This document shows positions 36,472 to 45,212 of a stretch of DNA of 64,000 nucleotides, one piece after another. Numbering within the stretch: the first letter of the stretch is position 1; every line of letters begins with the position of its first letter. A program made the position numbers and the translations under genes. The stretch comes from DATGPD01 sp041398565 (GTDB lineage: Bacteria > Planctomycetota > UBA1135 > UBA2386), in the NCBI GenBank assembly GCA_041398565.1, contig JAWKUN010000002.1:2046001-2110000 (forward strand), read 5' to 3'. The notes under the pieces are model-generated. The model did not search any database. It was given only the letters and a program-made list of their open reading frames with translations, and was not told the origin of the DNA.

Positions 36472-36579
36472 CGAGGTCACGGCCGGCGGGGGTGCGGCGC
36501 CGGCCCTCGGGTGCTCGGCTGCGGCCGGTGTTCGACCGGTCCTTTGGCTGCGGAATCCCACGCTTTCTCGGCTTGATCT

Positions 36580-36608
36580 TTGACTCGCCATTCCGCGCTG
36601 CCCACAGT
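36580..36608 (+). promoter_or_regulatory. Candidate sigma70 promoter for the SNF symporter operon
   Basis: TTGACT (36580-36585) and CACAGT (36603-36608) are separated by 17 nt. Transcription would start near 36615, 16 nt before ATG 36631. It is the only place here where a good -35 also appears. Confidence 0.4.
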
Positions 36609-36630
36609 CTCACCGCACTCCTGCGCGACA

Positions 36631-38226
36631 ATGAGCAAGTCAACCGAGCAGTGGGCCTCTCGCCTCGGCGTCATCCTCGCGGTCGCGGGTTCGGCGGTTG
36701 GGCTGGGCAACTTCTTGCGGTTCCCGGGGCAGGCGGCGGCGAACGGTGGCGGGGCGTTCATGATCCCGTACTTCTGCGCGCTGCTCTTCCTGGGGATCCC
36801 GATCGGCTGGGCCGAATGGACGATGGGCCGCTACGGCGGCGCCCGCGGCTTCCACTCGGCGCCGGCCATCCTGGGCGTCGTGGGCGGCCGCGTGGCGCGC
36901 TACTTCGGGATCATCGGCGTGCTGATCCCGCTGTGCGTCTACTTCTACTACGTGTTCGTCGAGAGCTGGGCGCTGGGCTACTGCATCCAGTTCCTCAAGG
37001 GAGGCATCGGCGTCGACACCGCGGCGCCGCTCGACGAGCAGGCGCGGGTGTCGGGCGAGTTCTACGAGCAGTTCACCGGCCGCACCGGCGACGGCGACCT
37101 GTTCCACGGCACGCACTCGGTGCTCTGGTTCTGGTTGATCACCGTGGTGCTGAACACGTTCTTCGTGTTCCGCGGCCTGTCGAAGGGCATCGAGGCGTTC
37201 TGCAAGCTGGCGATGCCGGCGATGGCGATCTGCGCCGTGATCGTGCTCGTCCGCGTGCTGACGCTCGGCACCCCCGATGCGGACGCTCCCGAGCGCAACG
37301 TCGTCAACGGCCTCGGCTTCATGTGGAACCCGAACTTCAAGGCGCTGGGTTCCTCGCAGACTTGGTTGGCGGCGGCCGGCCAGATCTTCTTCAGCCTGTC
37401 GGTCGGCTTCGGCGTCATCATCAACTACGCCTCCTACCTGCGCCGCAAGGATGACGTGGTGCTGTCCGGGCTCACCGCCTCGTCCACCAACGAACTGTTC
37501 GAGGTGGGCTTCGGTGGCATGATCACGCTGCCGGCGGCCTTCATCTTCCTCGGCGCCACCGCGGCGATCGAGGCGGCCGGGCGCGGCACCTTCAGCCTGG
37601 GCTTCACCACCCTGCCGGTCGTGTTCGCGCACATGCCGATGGGCAACCTGGTCGGCGCCGTCTGGTTCTTCATGCTGTTCCTGGCGGCGATCACCAGTTC
37701 GCTGTCGATGCTGCAGCCGACCAAGGCCTTCTTCCAAGAGGCGCTCGGGGTCGACAACACCCGGGCCACGGTCATCGTCACGGTGCTGTCGCTGATCGGC
37801 TGCGGCTTCGTGCTCTACTTCTCGGGCGGCGGCGCCGCCATGGGCACCATCGACGACTGGATCGGCACCTTCCTCATCGTGGTGCTCGCGGCCGTGCAGG
37901 TGATCTGCTTCGCCTGGGTGTTCGGCATCGACCGCGGCATGGACGAGGCGATGCGCGGGGCGCAGATGCGCATCCCCGGCTTCATGCGCTTCATCTACTT
38001 GTTCGTGGCGCCGGCCTACCTGTTGTTCATCATCGGCCGCTTCTGCATCTACGACCTCCCCGGTTGGTGGAGCGACGCCATGGGCAGCACGGGCCGCATG
38101 ATGGCCATGGCGCTCGTCGGCGCCGTCGTCCTGTTGCTGCTGATCTGCACCGCGATCGGCGAGAAGCGCTGGCGTACCCAAGGGCTCGACATCGACGGCC
38201 GCGAGCCGGTGCCGGAGGAGGACTGA
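36631..38226 (+). CDS. Sodium:neurotransmitter-symporter (SNF/NSS) family transporter
   Basis: This 531-residue polytopic membrane protein starts with the NSS signature 'WASRLGVILAVAGSAVGLGN' and 'NFLRFPGQAAANGGGAFMIP', which forms the Na+ and substrate site in TM1. About 11-12 hydrophobic segments follow. It should import an amino acid or a related solute with Na+. The ATG is fixed by the NSS N-terminus. A 38-codon gene follows after 3 nt and is probably its small subunit. Substrate is not predictable. Confidence 0.93.
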   Translation: MSKSTEQWASRLGVILAVAGSAVGLGNFLRFPGQAAANGGGAFMIPYFCALLFLGIPIGWAEWTMGRYGGARGFHSAPAILGVVGGRVARYFGIIGVLIPLCVYFYYVFVESWALGYCIQFLKGGIGVDTAAPLDEQARVSGEFYEQFTGRTGDGDLFHGTHSVLWFWLITVVLNTFFVFRGLSKGIEAFCKLAMPAMAICAVIVLVRVLTLGTPDADAPERNVVNGLGFMWNPNFKALGSSQTWLAAAGQIFFSLSVGFGVIINYASYLRRKDDVVLSGLTASSTNELFEVGFGGMITLPAAFIFLGATAAIEAAGRGTFSLGFTTLPVVFAHMPMGNLVGAVWFFMLFLAAITSSLSMLQPTKAFFQEALGVDNTRATVIVTVLSLIGCGFVLYFSGGGAAMGTIDDWIGTFLIVVLAAVQVICFAWVFGIDRGMDEAMRGAQMRIPGFMRFIYLFVAPAYLLFIIGRFCIYDLPGWWSDAMGSTGRMMAMALVGAVVLLLLICTAIGEKRWRTQGLDIDGREPVPEED

Positions 38227-38229
38227 GCC

Positions 38230-38346
38230 ATGGAAGTGACGGGTTGGGTCTTCATGTTCCTGTCGGTCGGCTTCGTGGTCGGCCTGGCGGTGGTCTGCTA
38301 CACCAAGGTGCTGACCATGCCGGCGGGCAACCGCGACGACGCATGA
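38230..38346 (+). CDS. MetS-like small membrane subunit of the NSS transporter (38 aa)
   Basis: ATG 38230 is 3 nt after the transporter stop. The peptide has one hydrophobic helix ('GWVFMFLSVGFVVGLAVVCY') and a short polar tail. Size, topology and position match MetS-type small subunits that are encoded directly after NSS transporters and are needed for methionine/alanine import in Corynebacterium. Assignment to that family is inference from context, since so short a sequence gives little homology. Confidence 0.75.
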   Translation: MEVTGWVFMFLSVGFVVGLAVVCYTKVLTMPAGNRDDA

Positions 38347-38371
38347 GGCGGCGCCTGGCGGGACTCCGTTC

Positions 38372-39715
38372 GTGACCGGCGAACGCCTGAGCCGCGAACT
38401 CGGTCTCACCAGCGCGGTGATGATCACCGTCGGTTCGGTGATCGGTTCCGGCATCTTCTTGAAGCCGCTGGCGATCAGTCAGGCGCTGCCCAGCGTCGGC
38501 TGGATCTACGCCTGCTGGGTCGTGTTGGGGATCGTGTGCCTGTTCGGGGCGTTCGCCTATGCGGAGCTGGGCACGATGTTCCCCGAAGCGGGCGGCGCCT
38601 ACGCGTTCCTGCGCGAGGGGTGGGGTCGGCTGCCGGCGTTCTTGTACGGCTGGTGCCTGCTGTTGGTCATCAACACCGGCACGCTGGCCGGGCTGGCGGT
38701 GGCGTTCGCGCGCGGCTTGTCCGGCCTCGTCGAGATGTCGGAGTGGGCCAACTACGCCGTCGCCATCGGCATGATCTTGCTCCTGGCGGCGGTCAACCAC
38801 TTCGGGGTCGGCTGGGGCGCGGCTTTGCAGAACCTGACCACCTTCACCAAGCTGGCCGCGCTGGCGGCGATCGTCGTCGGTGGCTACCTGGTGGTGGGGG
38901 CGCCGTCCCCGACGCACGCCGAGCCCGCTGTGACGTCGGCAATGCCCGACGTCAAGGGTCTGATCGCGGCGTCGGTCGCGATCTTCTGGGCCTACGAGGG
39001 CTGGTACCAGCTGCCGTTCAACGCGGCCGAGCTGAAGAACCCGCACCGCGATCTGCCTCGGGGCCTGATCTGGGGGATGTTCATCCTCGTGGCGGCCTAC
39101 CTGGCTGTGAACGCGGTGTACCTGCGTCTCGTGCCGCTCGCCGAGATGCGCACTCTGTCGGGCGACATGGACGTGCCGACCACGGCTGTGACGCGCGCCT
39201 TCGGCAGCAGCGCTGGCGATGCCCTGGGGTTGCTGATCTGTGTGTCCGTCTTCGGCTCGGCCAACCCCAACCTGCTCAGCTCGCCGCGAGCCTTCCTGGC
39301 GATGGCCGAGGACGGCCTCATGCCCAAGATCCTCACCGGCATCCATGCGCGCTGGCGCACACCGACCGTCGCCATCTGGTTCCAGGCGCTGTGGGCGATC
39401 GTCCTGGTGGTGGTGCTGAAGACTTTCAAGGACATCACCGACTACGTGGTGTTCGCGTCGCTCATCTTCTACGCGCTGGTCGTGGCGGCCGTGTACCGGC
39501 TGCGCCTGCAGCGCCCGCAGACACCGCGTCCGTACCGGTGCTTCGGCTATCCCTGGTCGCCAGCCATCTTCATCCTCGTGGTGGCCTTCGTCGACGTGTG
39601 GACGCTGATGGAGGAGGACATGCGCAGCAACGCGCTCATCGGGCTCGGCATCCTGGCTGCAGGTCTGCCGGTGTACTTCGTGTTCGGACGCAACGGCGCC
39701 CGCAGCGGCGGGTAG
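38372..39715 (+). CDS. APC-family amino acid permease
   Basis: The 447-residue membrane protein starts at GTG 38372. TM1 has the APC substrate motif 'MITVGSVIGSGIFLKPLAIS' and TM6 has 'FWAYEGWYQLPFNAAELKNP'. Twelve hydrophobic segments can be counted, a normal number. It resembles LAT-type exchangers and probably exchanges or imports amino acids. It follows the NSS pair after 25 nt on the same strand, so the three genes may form one amino-acid uptake unit. Confidence 0.92.
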   Translation: MTGERLSRELGLTSAVMITVGSVIGSGIFLKPLAISQALPSVGWIYACWVVLGIVCLFGAFAYAELGTMFPEAGGAYAFLREGWGRLPAFLYGWCLLLVINTGTLAGLAVAFARGLSGLVEMSEWANYAVAIGMILLLAAVNHFGVGWGAALQNLTTFTKLAALAAIVVGGYLVVGAPSPTHAEPAVTSAMPDVKGLIAASVAIFWAYEGWYQLPFNAAELKNPHRDLPRGLIWGMFILVAAYLAVNAVYLRLVPLAEMRTLSGDMDVPTTAVTRAFGSSAGDALGLLICVSVFGSANPNLLSSPRAFLAMAEDGLMPKILTGIHARWRTPTVAIWFQALWAIVLVVVLKTFKDITDYVVFASLIFYALVVAAVYRLRLQRPQTPRPYRCFGYPWSPAIFILVVAFVDVWTLMEEDMRSNALIGLGILAAGLPVYFVFGRNGARSGG

Positions 39716-39839
39716 CACTTCCTCGCGCGCCGGCTCGTTCGGCGCTACGGCTCGATCGACGCGCGGGGACGCGCATGCACCGCTCGGGGAAGGCCCGCGA
39801 AGGTGGCGGTGGGACGCGGACCGTCCCCCCGACTGTCGC

Positions 39840-39845
39840 TACACT
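39840..39845 (+). promoter_or_regulatory. Candidate -10 (TACACT) upstream of the sialate O-acetylesterase-like gene
   Basis: TACACT lies in the 287-nt gap after the permease, 10 nt before an in-frame ATG at 39856. That ATG would add 49 residues before the signal peptide of the gene at 40003. Either the leader is about 145 nt or translation starts at 39856. Confidence 0.3.
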
Positions 39846-40002
39846 GACGCCGCGCATGACGCGGGCACGCGTGAACAACCGCCCCGCCGCCTTGTCGCCG
39901 GGGCTTCCATCGCCGCTGGCAACGGGCGAGTTCAGCGCCATCGTAGGGAAGCGGTGTCGCCGAGTTCGTGCGCGCCGCCAGGATTCGCAGCACTTGCAGC
40001 CC

Positions 40003-41904
40003 ATGAGCACCCCTCGCGCGACGGCAGTTCTCGTTCTCCTGGCCACGGTCAGCCCGATTGTGCGGGCGCAGCAGCGCATGCCGAAGGAAGACGTCATCGA
40101 CGTCCCCGCCGTCGGCGAGGGCCTCTGCGTGCACAACCTGTTCCAGTCGAACATGGTGCTGCAACGGGATCGCCCGATCCGGATCTGGGGCTGGGCGGCG
40201 GCGGGCGAGCCGGTGACCGTGTCGTTCGAGCGTGAGGAGAAGGCGACGCAGGCAGCGGCCGATCGCTCGTGGTCGGTGACGCTGGCCGCGCGTCCGGCGA
40301 GCACGACGCCCGCGGTGATGACCGTCGCCGGCAGCGACCGGACGCTGACCCTCGACAACATCCTGGTGGGCGACGTCTGGCTGCTGGGCGGCCAGAGCAA
40401 CATGGAGTTCCCGCTCGAGAGGGTCGACAACGGCTGGCTCGAGATCGTCGCCGCACGCTTCGACGGGATCCGGATCCTGACCGTGCCGGCGCCGCAGGGC
40501 CCGGAAGCGCGCGTCGGGTTCCCACGCTTGTTCGAGTGGAGCGGCTGGTTCGGCCGCCACTTCCGCAAGGGGGACTGGGACGTGTGTCGCCCCGAGGTGG
40601 CGCGCGAGCTGTCGGCGATCGGCTACGTGTTCGCGCGCCGGATCCACATGGCGACGAAGATGCCGATCGGCGTGATCGACGTGTCCCGCGGCGGGACGAC
40701 CGTGGAGACGTGGACGCCCGAGGCCGTGTTGCGCGATCTGCACACGCCACAGGTCGAGGCGCTGCTCACCGACTGGGACGCGCGGGTCGCGGCGTGGGAC
40801 GCCGAGAAGGACCTCGCACAGCGGCGGCGCGACTTCGAGGCGCGCGTCAAGACGCGGAAGGAGCGGGGCGAGGCGATCCCCGACGACTGGCAGGCCCCCG
40901 ACGACCTGCGGCCGGGCCCGGCCTGGGACCAGAACCGGCCGGGCACCTGCTACAGCGCCATGATCGCGCCCGTCGCCGGTCTCGCGGTGAAGGGCGCGAT
41001 CTTCCACCAGGGCTACAACAATGCGCTGGGTGGCGGCACTGCCGGCGCCGCGCTGTACCAGCAGATCTTCGCGCCGATGATCCGTGCCTGGCGCACGGCG
41101 TTCGGCGATCCGGACCTGCCGTTCGGCATCATCGCGCTGTGCACCGACGGGCCGCGGCAGACGCGCGACAACTACGTCGAGCTGATGCTCGACGACGGCG
41201 TCTACATCCGCGAGGCCCAGTACCGGACGTTCCTCGACTTCTGTGCGCAGGGCGACGCCAACGTCGGCTTCGCCAGCAGTTACGACCAACGGCGTTCTTG
41301 GTACCACCCGCAGTCGAAGATCCCGGTCGGCGAGCGGATCTCGCGCTGGGCGCTGGCGACACAGTACGGCCTGGAGAAGCAGATCCGGTGGCGGCCACCG
41401 GTGTGCGAGAGGATGGAGGCGGTGGACGGCACCCTCGTCCTGCACATGGACGGCGAGGTCGCGGCGGCCGACCCCAACGCGGCGATCGAGGGCTTCGCGA
41501 TCGCCGGCGAGGACCGACGCTTCCAGCCCGCCGAAGCCGAGTGGCTGGTGACCGGCCGCGGCAGCGACAACCGGCCGCAGCGCGACCGCCGCGTCCTCGT
41601 CCTGCGCAGTCCGCACGTGCCGGCGCCGGTCCACTTCCGCTACGCCTGGGGCCGCAACCCGATGGGGAACCTGCAGTCGGCCGACCACAACGATCTGCCC
41701 TTCGCCACTCAGCGCAGCGACCGCTGGCCGATGGAGAACGTCCCTCTGGGTGTGCTCGGCGACGAACCGGTCGCCGATGGGAGAGCGAGTCGCGCGCGCA
41801 TCCGCGACCAGTTGCGGCGCGAGGATCTCCGGCGACGCGTGGCGGAGGCCAAGGCGCTGCTCGAAGAGCACGGCGAACTCGACGGGGCGCGCGGCAAGAA
41901 GTGA
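40003..41904 (+). CDS. Secreted sialate O-acetylesterase-like SGNH hydrolase
   Basis: The protein is 633 residues. A signal peptide (MSTPRATAVLVLLATVSPIV) is followed by 'LFQSNMVLQRDRPIRIWGWA', typical of the family N-terminus, and by the nucleophile block 'VWLLGGQSNMEFPL'. Later motifs are 'PIGVIDVSRGGTTVETWTP' and 'IFHQGYNNA'. The central insertion (about 250-310) is charged and helical. These enzymes remove acetyl groups from sugars such as sialic acid or plant glycans and are abundant in Planctomycetota. ATG 40003 is chosen for the signal peptide. It shares no operon. Confidence 0.9.
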   Translation: MSTPRATAVLVLLATVSPIVRAQQRMPKEDVIDVPAVGEGLCVHNLFQSNMVLQRDRPIRIWGWAAAGEPVTVSFEREEKATQAAADRSWSVTLAARPASTTPAVMTVAGSDRTLTLDNILVGDVWLLGGQSNMEFPLERVDNGWLEIVAARFDGIRILTVPAPQGPEARVGFPRLFEWSGWFGRHFRKGDWDVCRPEVARELSAIGYVFARRIHMATKMPIGVIDVSRGGTTVETWTPEAVLRDLHTPQVEALLTDWDARVAAWDAEKDLAQRRRDFEARVKTRKERGEAIPDDWQAPDDLRPGPAWDQNRPGTCYSAMIAPVAGLAVKGAIFHQGYNNALGGGTAGAALYQQIFAPMIRAWRTAFGDPDLPFGIIALCTDGPRQTRDNYVELMLDDGVYIREAQYRTFLDFCAQGDANVGFASSYDQRRSWYHPQSKIPVGERISRWALATQYGLEKQIRWRPPVCERMEAVDGTLVLHMDGEVAAADPNAAIEGFAIAGEDRRFQPAEAEWLVTGRGSDNRPQRDRRVLVLRSPHVPAPVHFRYAWGRNPMGNLQSADHNDLPFATQRSDRWPMENVPLGVLGDEPVADGRASRARIRDQLRREDLRRRVAEAKALLEEHGELDGARGKK

Positions 41905-41956
41905 GGTCGGCCGGCGCCCGGGCGCGTGCGACTTCCGCGTGAGTGGCGCGCGCCGC

Positions 41957-42592
41957 TCAGCTCTCGTGACGGGTCGCCGTGCGCGGCGAGAAGCGGGCGA
42001 CGAGGAGCGTCGACGCTTGCACGGGCACGATCTGCCACTGGCAGGGCGTCTCGATCTCGTCGAGCAAGAGCGCGTCGCCGGTCTGGGCGACCACCTCGTG
42101 TCCCGGGGCGCGCGCCGTCACCGACCCGTCGATGACGTACAGCAGGACTTGCACGTTCGGCGTGACGTCCATGTTCCAGTCGGCGCCCGCCGGCAGGCGG
42201 CGGATGCGGCCGTCGCCGCGCACGCGCATGCGGTCGAACATGAGGTTGAGGTCTTCGGTGGGCCCGTCGAGGAGACGGGCGTGGACGGCTTCTTCGCCGC
42301 GGAACGCCACCTCGGCATGCGGCTTGTCGAGGCGCACGTTGCGCCCGTCGACACTCAGCTCCATGCCGACGCCGCGCAGCAGCCACATGGTGCGTTCGAC
42401 GCCGGGGAACATCGAGAACGGCCCGTCGCGGGTCACCGACGCGACGCTCACGCGCCACGCGAACGCGTCGCCTGCGCGTGCGCCGAGCGGCTCGGCCGCG
42501 ATCTCGCGGGTCGAGCCACCCTTGTTGCGCCAGGGCATCTCGGGTTGCGCCGCGCGCGCAACGAGAGTGAGTCGGGGAACGCGGGTCGGCAT
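41957..42592 (-). CDS. HutD/Ves family protein
   Basis: This 211-residue protein has the HutD signature 'EMPWRNKGGSTREIAAEPLG' and 'AFAWRVSVASVTRDGPFSMF', then 'PGVERTMWLLRGVGMELSVD'. It belongs to the cupin-like HutD/Ves family, first noted in histidine-utilisation clusters and in cold response. No hut genes are adjacent, so its role here is unclear. It is 42 nt downstream of the GNAT-nitrilase gene on the same strand. Confidence 0.88.
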   Translation of the reverse strand: MPTRVPRLTLVARAAQPEMPWRNKGGSTREIAAEPLGARAGDAFAWRVSVASVTRDGPFSMFPGVERTMWLLRGVGMELSVDGRNVRLDKPHAEVAFRGEEAVHARLLDGPTEDLNLMFDRMRVRGDGRIRRLPAGADWNMDVTPNVQVLLYVIDGSVTARAPGHEVVAQTGDALLLDEIETPCQWQIVPVQASTLLVARFSPRTATRHES

Positions 42593-42633
42593 GGTGTGCG
42601 GGGGGGAGGGCGGGCCTGTGCGTCGGGGTGGCG

Positions 42634-44190
42634 CTACACCGCGTGCTCCTGCCCGTCCTCGATGTAGGAGACGCGGTAGAGGTCACGCCGGCGGTCGCGC
42701 CAGTTGGTCGTCGTCCCCTTGTAGCGGTGCCGGCGCAGGAGTTCGACGTCCACGTCCTGCATCACGATCGTTTCGATGTTGGGCGTGCACTCGGCGGCGA
42801 CCGCATCGCGGCTGAAAGAGATGTCGGCCGGCGTGAAGATCCCCGACTGCGCGTAGTGGATGTCGGCGTTGCGCACCTGCGGCAGGTTGCCGACGCATCC
42901 CGACAGCACCACGTACATGTGGTTCTCGATGCAGCGCGCCATCGCGCAGTTGCGCACCCGCAGGTACGCCAGGCGCTCGTCGGTGTTGAAGGGCACGAAC
43001 AGGATCTGTGCACCCTTCTTGGCCGCGACGCGCGCCAGCTCGGGGAACTCGACGTCGTAGCAGATCTGGATCGCGACCCGGCCGCAGTCGGTGTCGAACA
43101 CCTCGACCTTCTTGCCGCCGGTGACACCCCACCACTTCCACTCCGATGGCGTGACGTGCAACTTGTACTGGCGGGCGATGGTGCCGTCGCGCCGGAACAG
43201 GTAGGCCGCGTTGTACAGCCAGCCGTCCTCGACCACGAAGTTGCTGCCGCCGACGATGTTGAGGTGGTGGCGCACCGCCAGGTCGGTGAACACCTCGAGG
43301 TACTGTGGGGTGAACTCGGCCAGCTTGCGTGCCGCCTCGCCGGGCCGCTTGGCGTCGACCAGCGACAGCAGCTGGGTGGTGAACAGCTCCGGGAACACCA
43401 GGAAGTCGCACTTGTAGTCGGAGGCGGTGTCGACGAAGAACTGGCACTGCCGCACGAACTCTTCGAAGGTGCCGATCGCGCGCATTTGGTACTGCACCGC
43501 GGCCAACCGCACGAGCTGCACCGCCTGGATCGAGCGCTTCTTGAACGGCCGGTAGTCGACGTTGGTCCACTCCATGTGCGTGGCCCAACCGGCGCTGTCC
43601 TCGTCGTTCGGCAGGTAGTCGGGGATGAGTTGCTTGAGCTCGAAGCCGTTGGACAGCTGCGTCGTCAGCACCGGGTCGTAAATCGTCTTGTCCTCCACGT
43701 CCTGCACGTACTCGTGCGCCGTCATCTTGTCCTTGTACTTGGCGTAGCCGGGGATGCGGCCGCCGATGACGATCCCCTTCAGGTTGCGCTCGCGCGCCAG
43801 CTCCTTGCGTGCCGCGTACAGCCGTCGGGCCAGCTTCATGCCTCGGTACGACGGATCGACCATGATCTCGATGCCGTACAAGACGTCGCCCTGTGCATCG
43901 TGGTTGCGGATGAAGCCGCCGTCGGCCACCGATTTCCAGTCGTGCCAGTCCGAGTACAGGTCGTAGTCGACGATGAGGCTTCCCGACGAAGCCACGAGCT
44001 TGTCGTCGTAGATCACGCCGATCTGCCCCTCGGGGAACAGCTCGAGCTGACTCTCGAACTGCGCGCGCGACCACGTCGGCATGCCCGGAAAGCACCGCTT
44101 CTGCAGGTCGACCACGGCGTCGAAGTCCTCCTGCGTCAGCGGGCGCACGGTGATGCGGGTCTCGAAGTCGCGCAGGTCGATCTCGGTCAT
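42634..44190 (-). CDS. GNAT acetyltransferase-nitrilase fusion protein
   Basis: The protein is 518 residues. The N-terminal GNAT domain (about 10-160) has 'IEIMVDPSYRGMKLARRLYA' with the acetyl-CoA loop. The C-terminal carbon-nitrogen hydrolase domain (about 225-510) has the catalytic Glu in 'DFLVFPELFTTQLLS', Lys in 'YKLHVTPSEWKWWG' and Cys in 'IQICYDVEFPELARVAAKKG'. Fused GNAT/nitrilase proteins are widespread, but their substrate is unknown. ATG 44190 (MTEIDLRDFE) fits homologues better than the upstream start. It is conserved and complete. Confidence 0.93.
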   Translation of the reverse strand: MTEIDLRDFETRITVRPLTQEDFDAVVDLQKRCFPGMPTWSRAQFESQLELFPEGQIGVIYDDKLVASSGSLIVDYDLYSDWHDWKSVADGGFIRNHDAQGDVLYGIEIMVDPSYRGMKLARRLYAARKELARERNLKGIVIGGRIPGYAKYKDKMTAHEYVQDVEDKTIYDPVLTTQLSNGFELKQLIPDYLPNDEDSAGWATHMEWTNVDYRPFKKRSIQAVQLVRLAAVQYQMRAIGTFEEFVRQCQFFVDTASDYKCDFLVFPELFTTQLLSLVDAKRPGEAARKLAEFTPQYLEVFTDLAVRHHLNIVGGSNFVVEDGWLYNAAYLFRRDGTIARQYKLHVTPSEWKWWGVTGGKKVEVFDTDCGRVAIQICYDVEFPELARVAAKKGAQILFVPFNTDERLAYLRVRNCAMARCIENHMYVVLSGCVGNLPQVRNADIHYAQSGIFTPADISFSRDAVAAECTPNIETIVMQDVDVELLRRHRYKGTTTNWRDRRRDLYRVSYIEDGQEHAV

Positions 44191-44315
44191 CGAGCCATTG
44201 TGACGGGGCCGCAGAACGAACGCCACTCTTCGCGGTTTGGGTGCTTCGGCGAGTAGGTGCGTGCGGGGCGGCGGCGCCTACGCGTGCCGCGTTGCGCGGT
44301 TCTGCAGCTGCTGGA

Positions 44316-45143
44316 TCAGCGGCGCGCCGCGAAGCGCAGCTCGTTGGCGCGACCGGCTGCGCGCAGCAACCACTGCGCGGCCCGCGCCACAGGGTTGGTC
44401 ACGCCGCCGCCGCCGGGTGGCGCCACCACGCGTCGCACCTGCTCGAAGCCGGCCGAGGTCAGGGTGCGGCGCACCGCCGCGGCGGTGAAGAACTGCAGGT
44501 GCGTGTCGTTGGCGTAGCACGGTGCGCGCAGGCCACGCGCGCGGGCGGCGAGGGCCGCGGCGTTGGGGACGGTGAGGAGCAGAACACCGCTCGGCACCAA
44601 GACGCGGTGGATGGCCCGGCACACGGCGAGCGGCGCCTCGACGTGTTCCAGCGTGTTCAGGAGGGTGACGGCATCGAACGGACCGCGCACCTCGTCGAGC
44701 CGCGCGTGCAGCTGCGCCCGCGGCAGCAGGTCCGCGACGGCGGCGCGCGCCGACGGGTCGGGCTCGACGCCTTCGAGGGCGGTGGCGGGGTGGCGCGCTG
44801 CCAGGTAGGCGAGGAAGCCGCCGCTGCCGACGCCGACGTCGAGCAGGCGCGCGACGCCGCCGCCGCAGGCGCGCTCGAGCGAGCGGCACAGGCCTTCCCA
44901 CACGTCTTCGTGTGTTGCGCGCCAGCGCGGCAGGCGCGGGTCGTCGGCCGCGCCGTAGTAGGCGGCGGCGTAGTGCTCGCGCAACGCCGCGCGGTCGAAG
45001 GTGTGCGCGTAGTCGAGGCCGCAGCGACGGCAGCGCACCAGGCGGCGGTGGCCGAGCACGCCGAGGGGACGCGCCGCGGCAGCGGGTTCCGCGCACGTGG
45101 GGCAACCGGGGCGCTCGATGGGCGCGGGTGCGTCAGCGGTCAC
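44316..45143 (-). CDS. Class I SAM-dependent methyltransferase with N-terminal zinc-ribbon
   Basis: The protein is 275 residues and starts at GTG 45143. Two CxxC pairs (CPTC and CRRC at about residues 14 and 38) form a zinc ribbon, as in methyltransferases of the type linked to polysaccharide or O-antigen genes. The SAM site is 'LLDVGVGSGGFLAYLAARHP', with 'FDAVTLLNTLEHVEAPLAVC' as the acidic post-motif. The acceptor is unknown. It lies downstream of the ankyrin gene by 69 nt, same strand. Confidence 0.9.
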   Translation of the reverse strand: MTADAPAPIERPGCPTCAEPAAAARPLGVLGHRRLVRCRRCGLDYAHTFDRAALREHYAAAYYGAADDPRLPRWRATHEDVWEGLCRSLERACGGGVARLLDVGVGSGGFLAYLAARHPATALEGVEPDPSARAAVADLLPRAQLHARLDEVRGPFDAVTLLNTLEHVEAPLAVCRAIHRVLVPSGVLLLTVPNAAALAARARGLRAPCYANDTHLQFFTAAAVRRTLTSAGFEQVRRVVAPPGGGGVTNPVARAAQWLLRAAGRANELRFAARR

Positions 45144-45212
45144 GCGGCGTTCGTGCGGAGGTCTCGCGGCGGGGTGCCGACAGCCGGAGAGCGAGGAGGA
45201 CGCGGGTCGACG

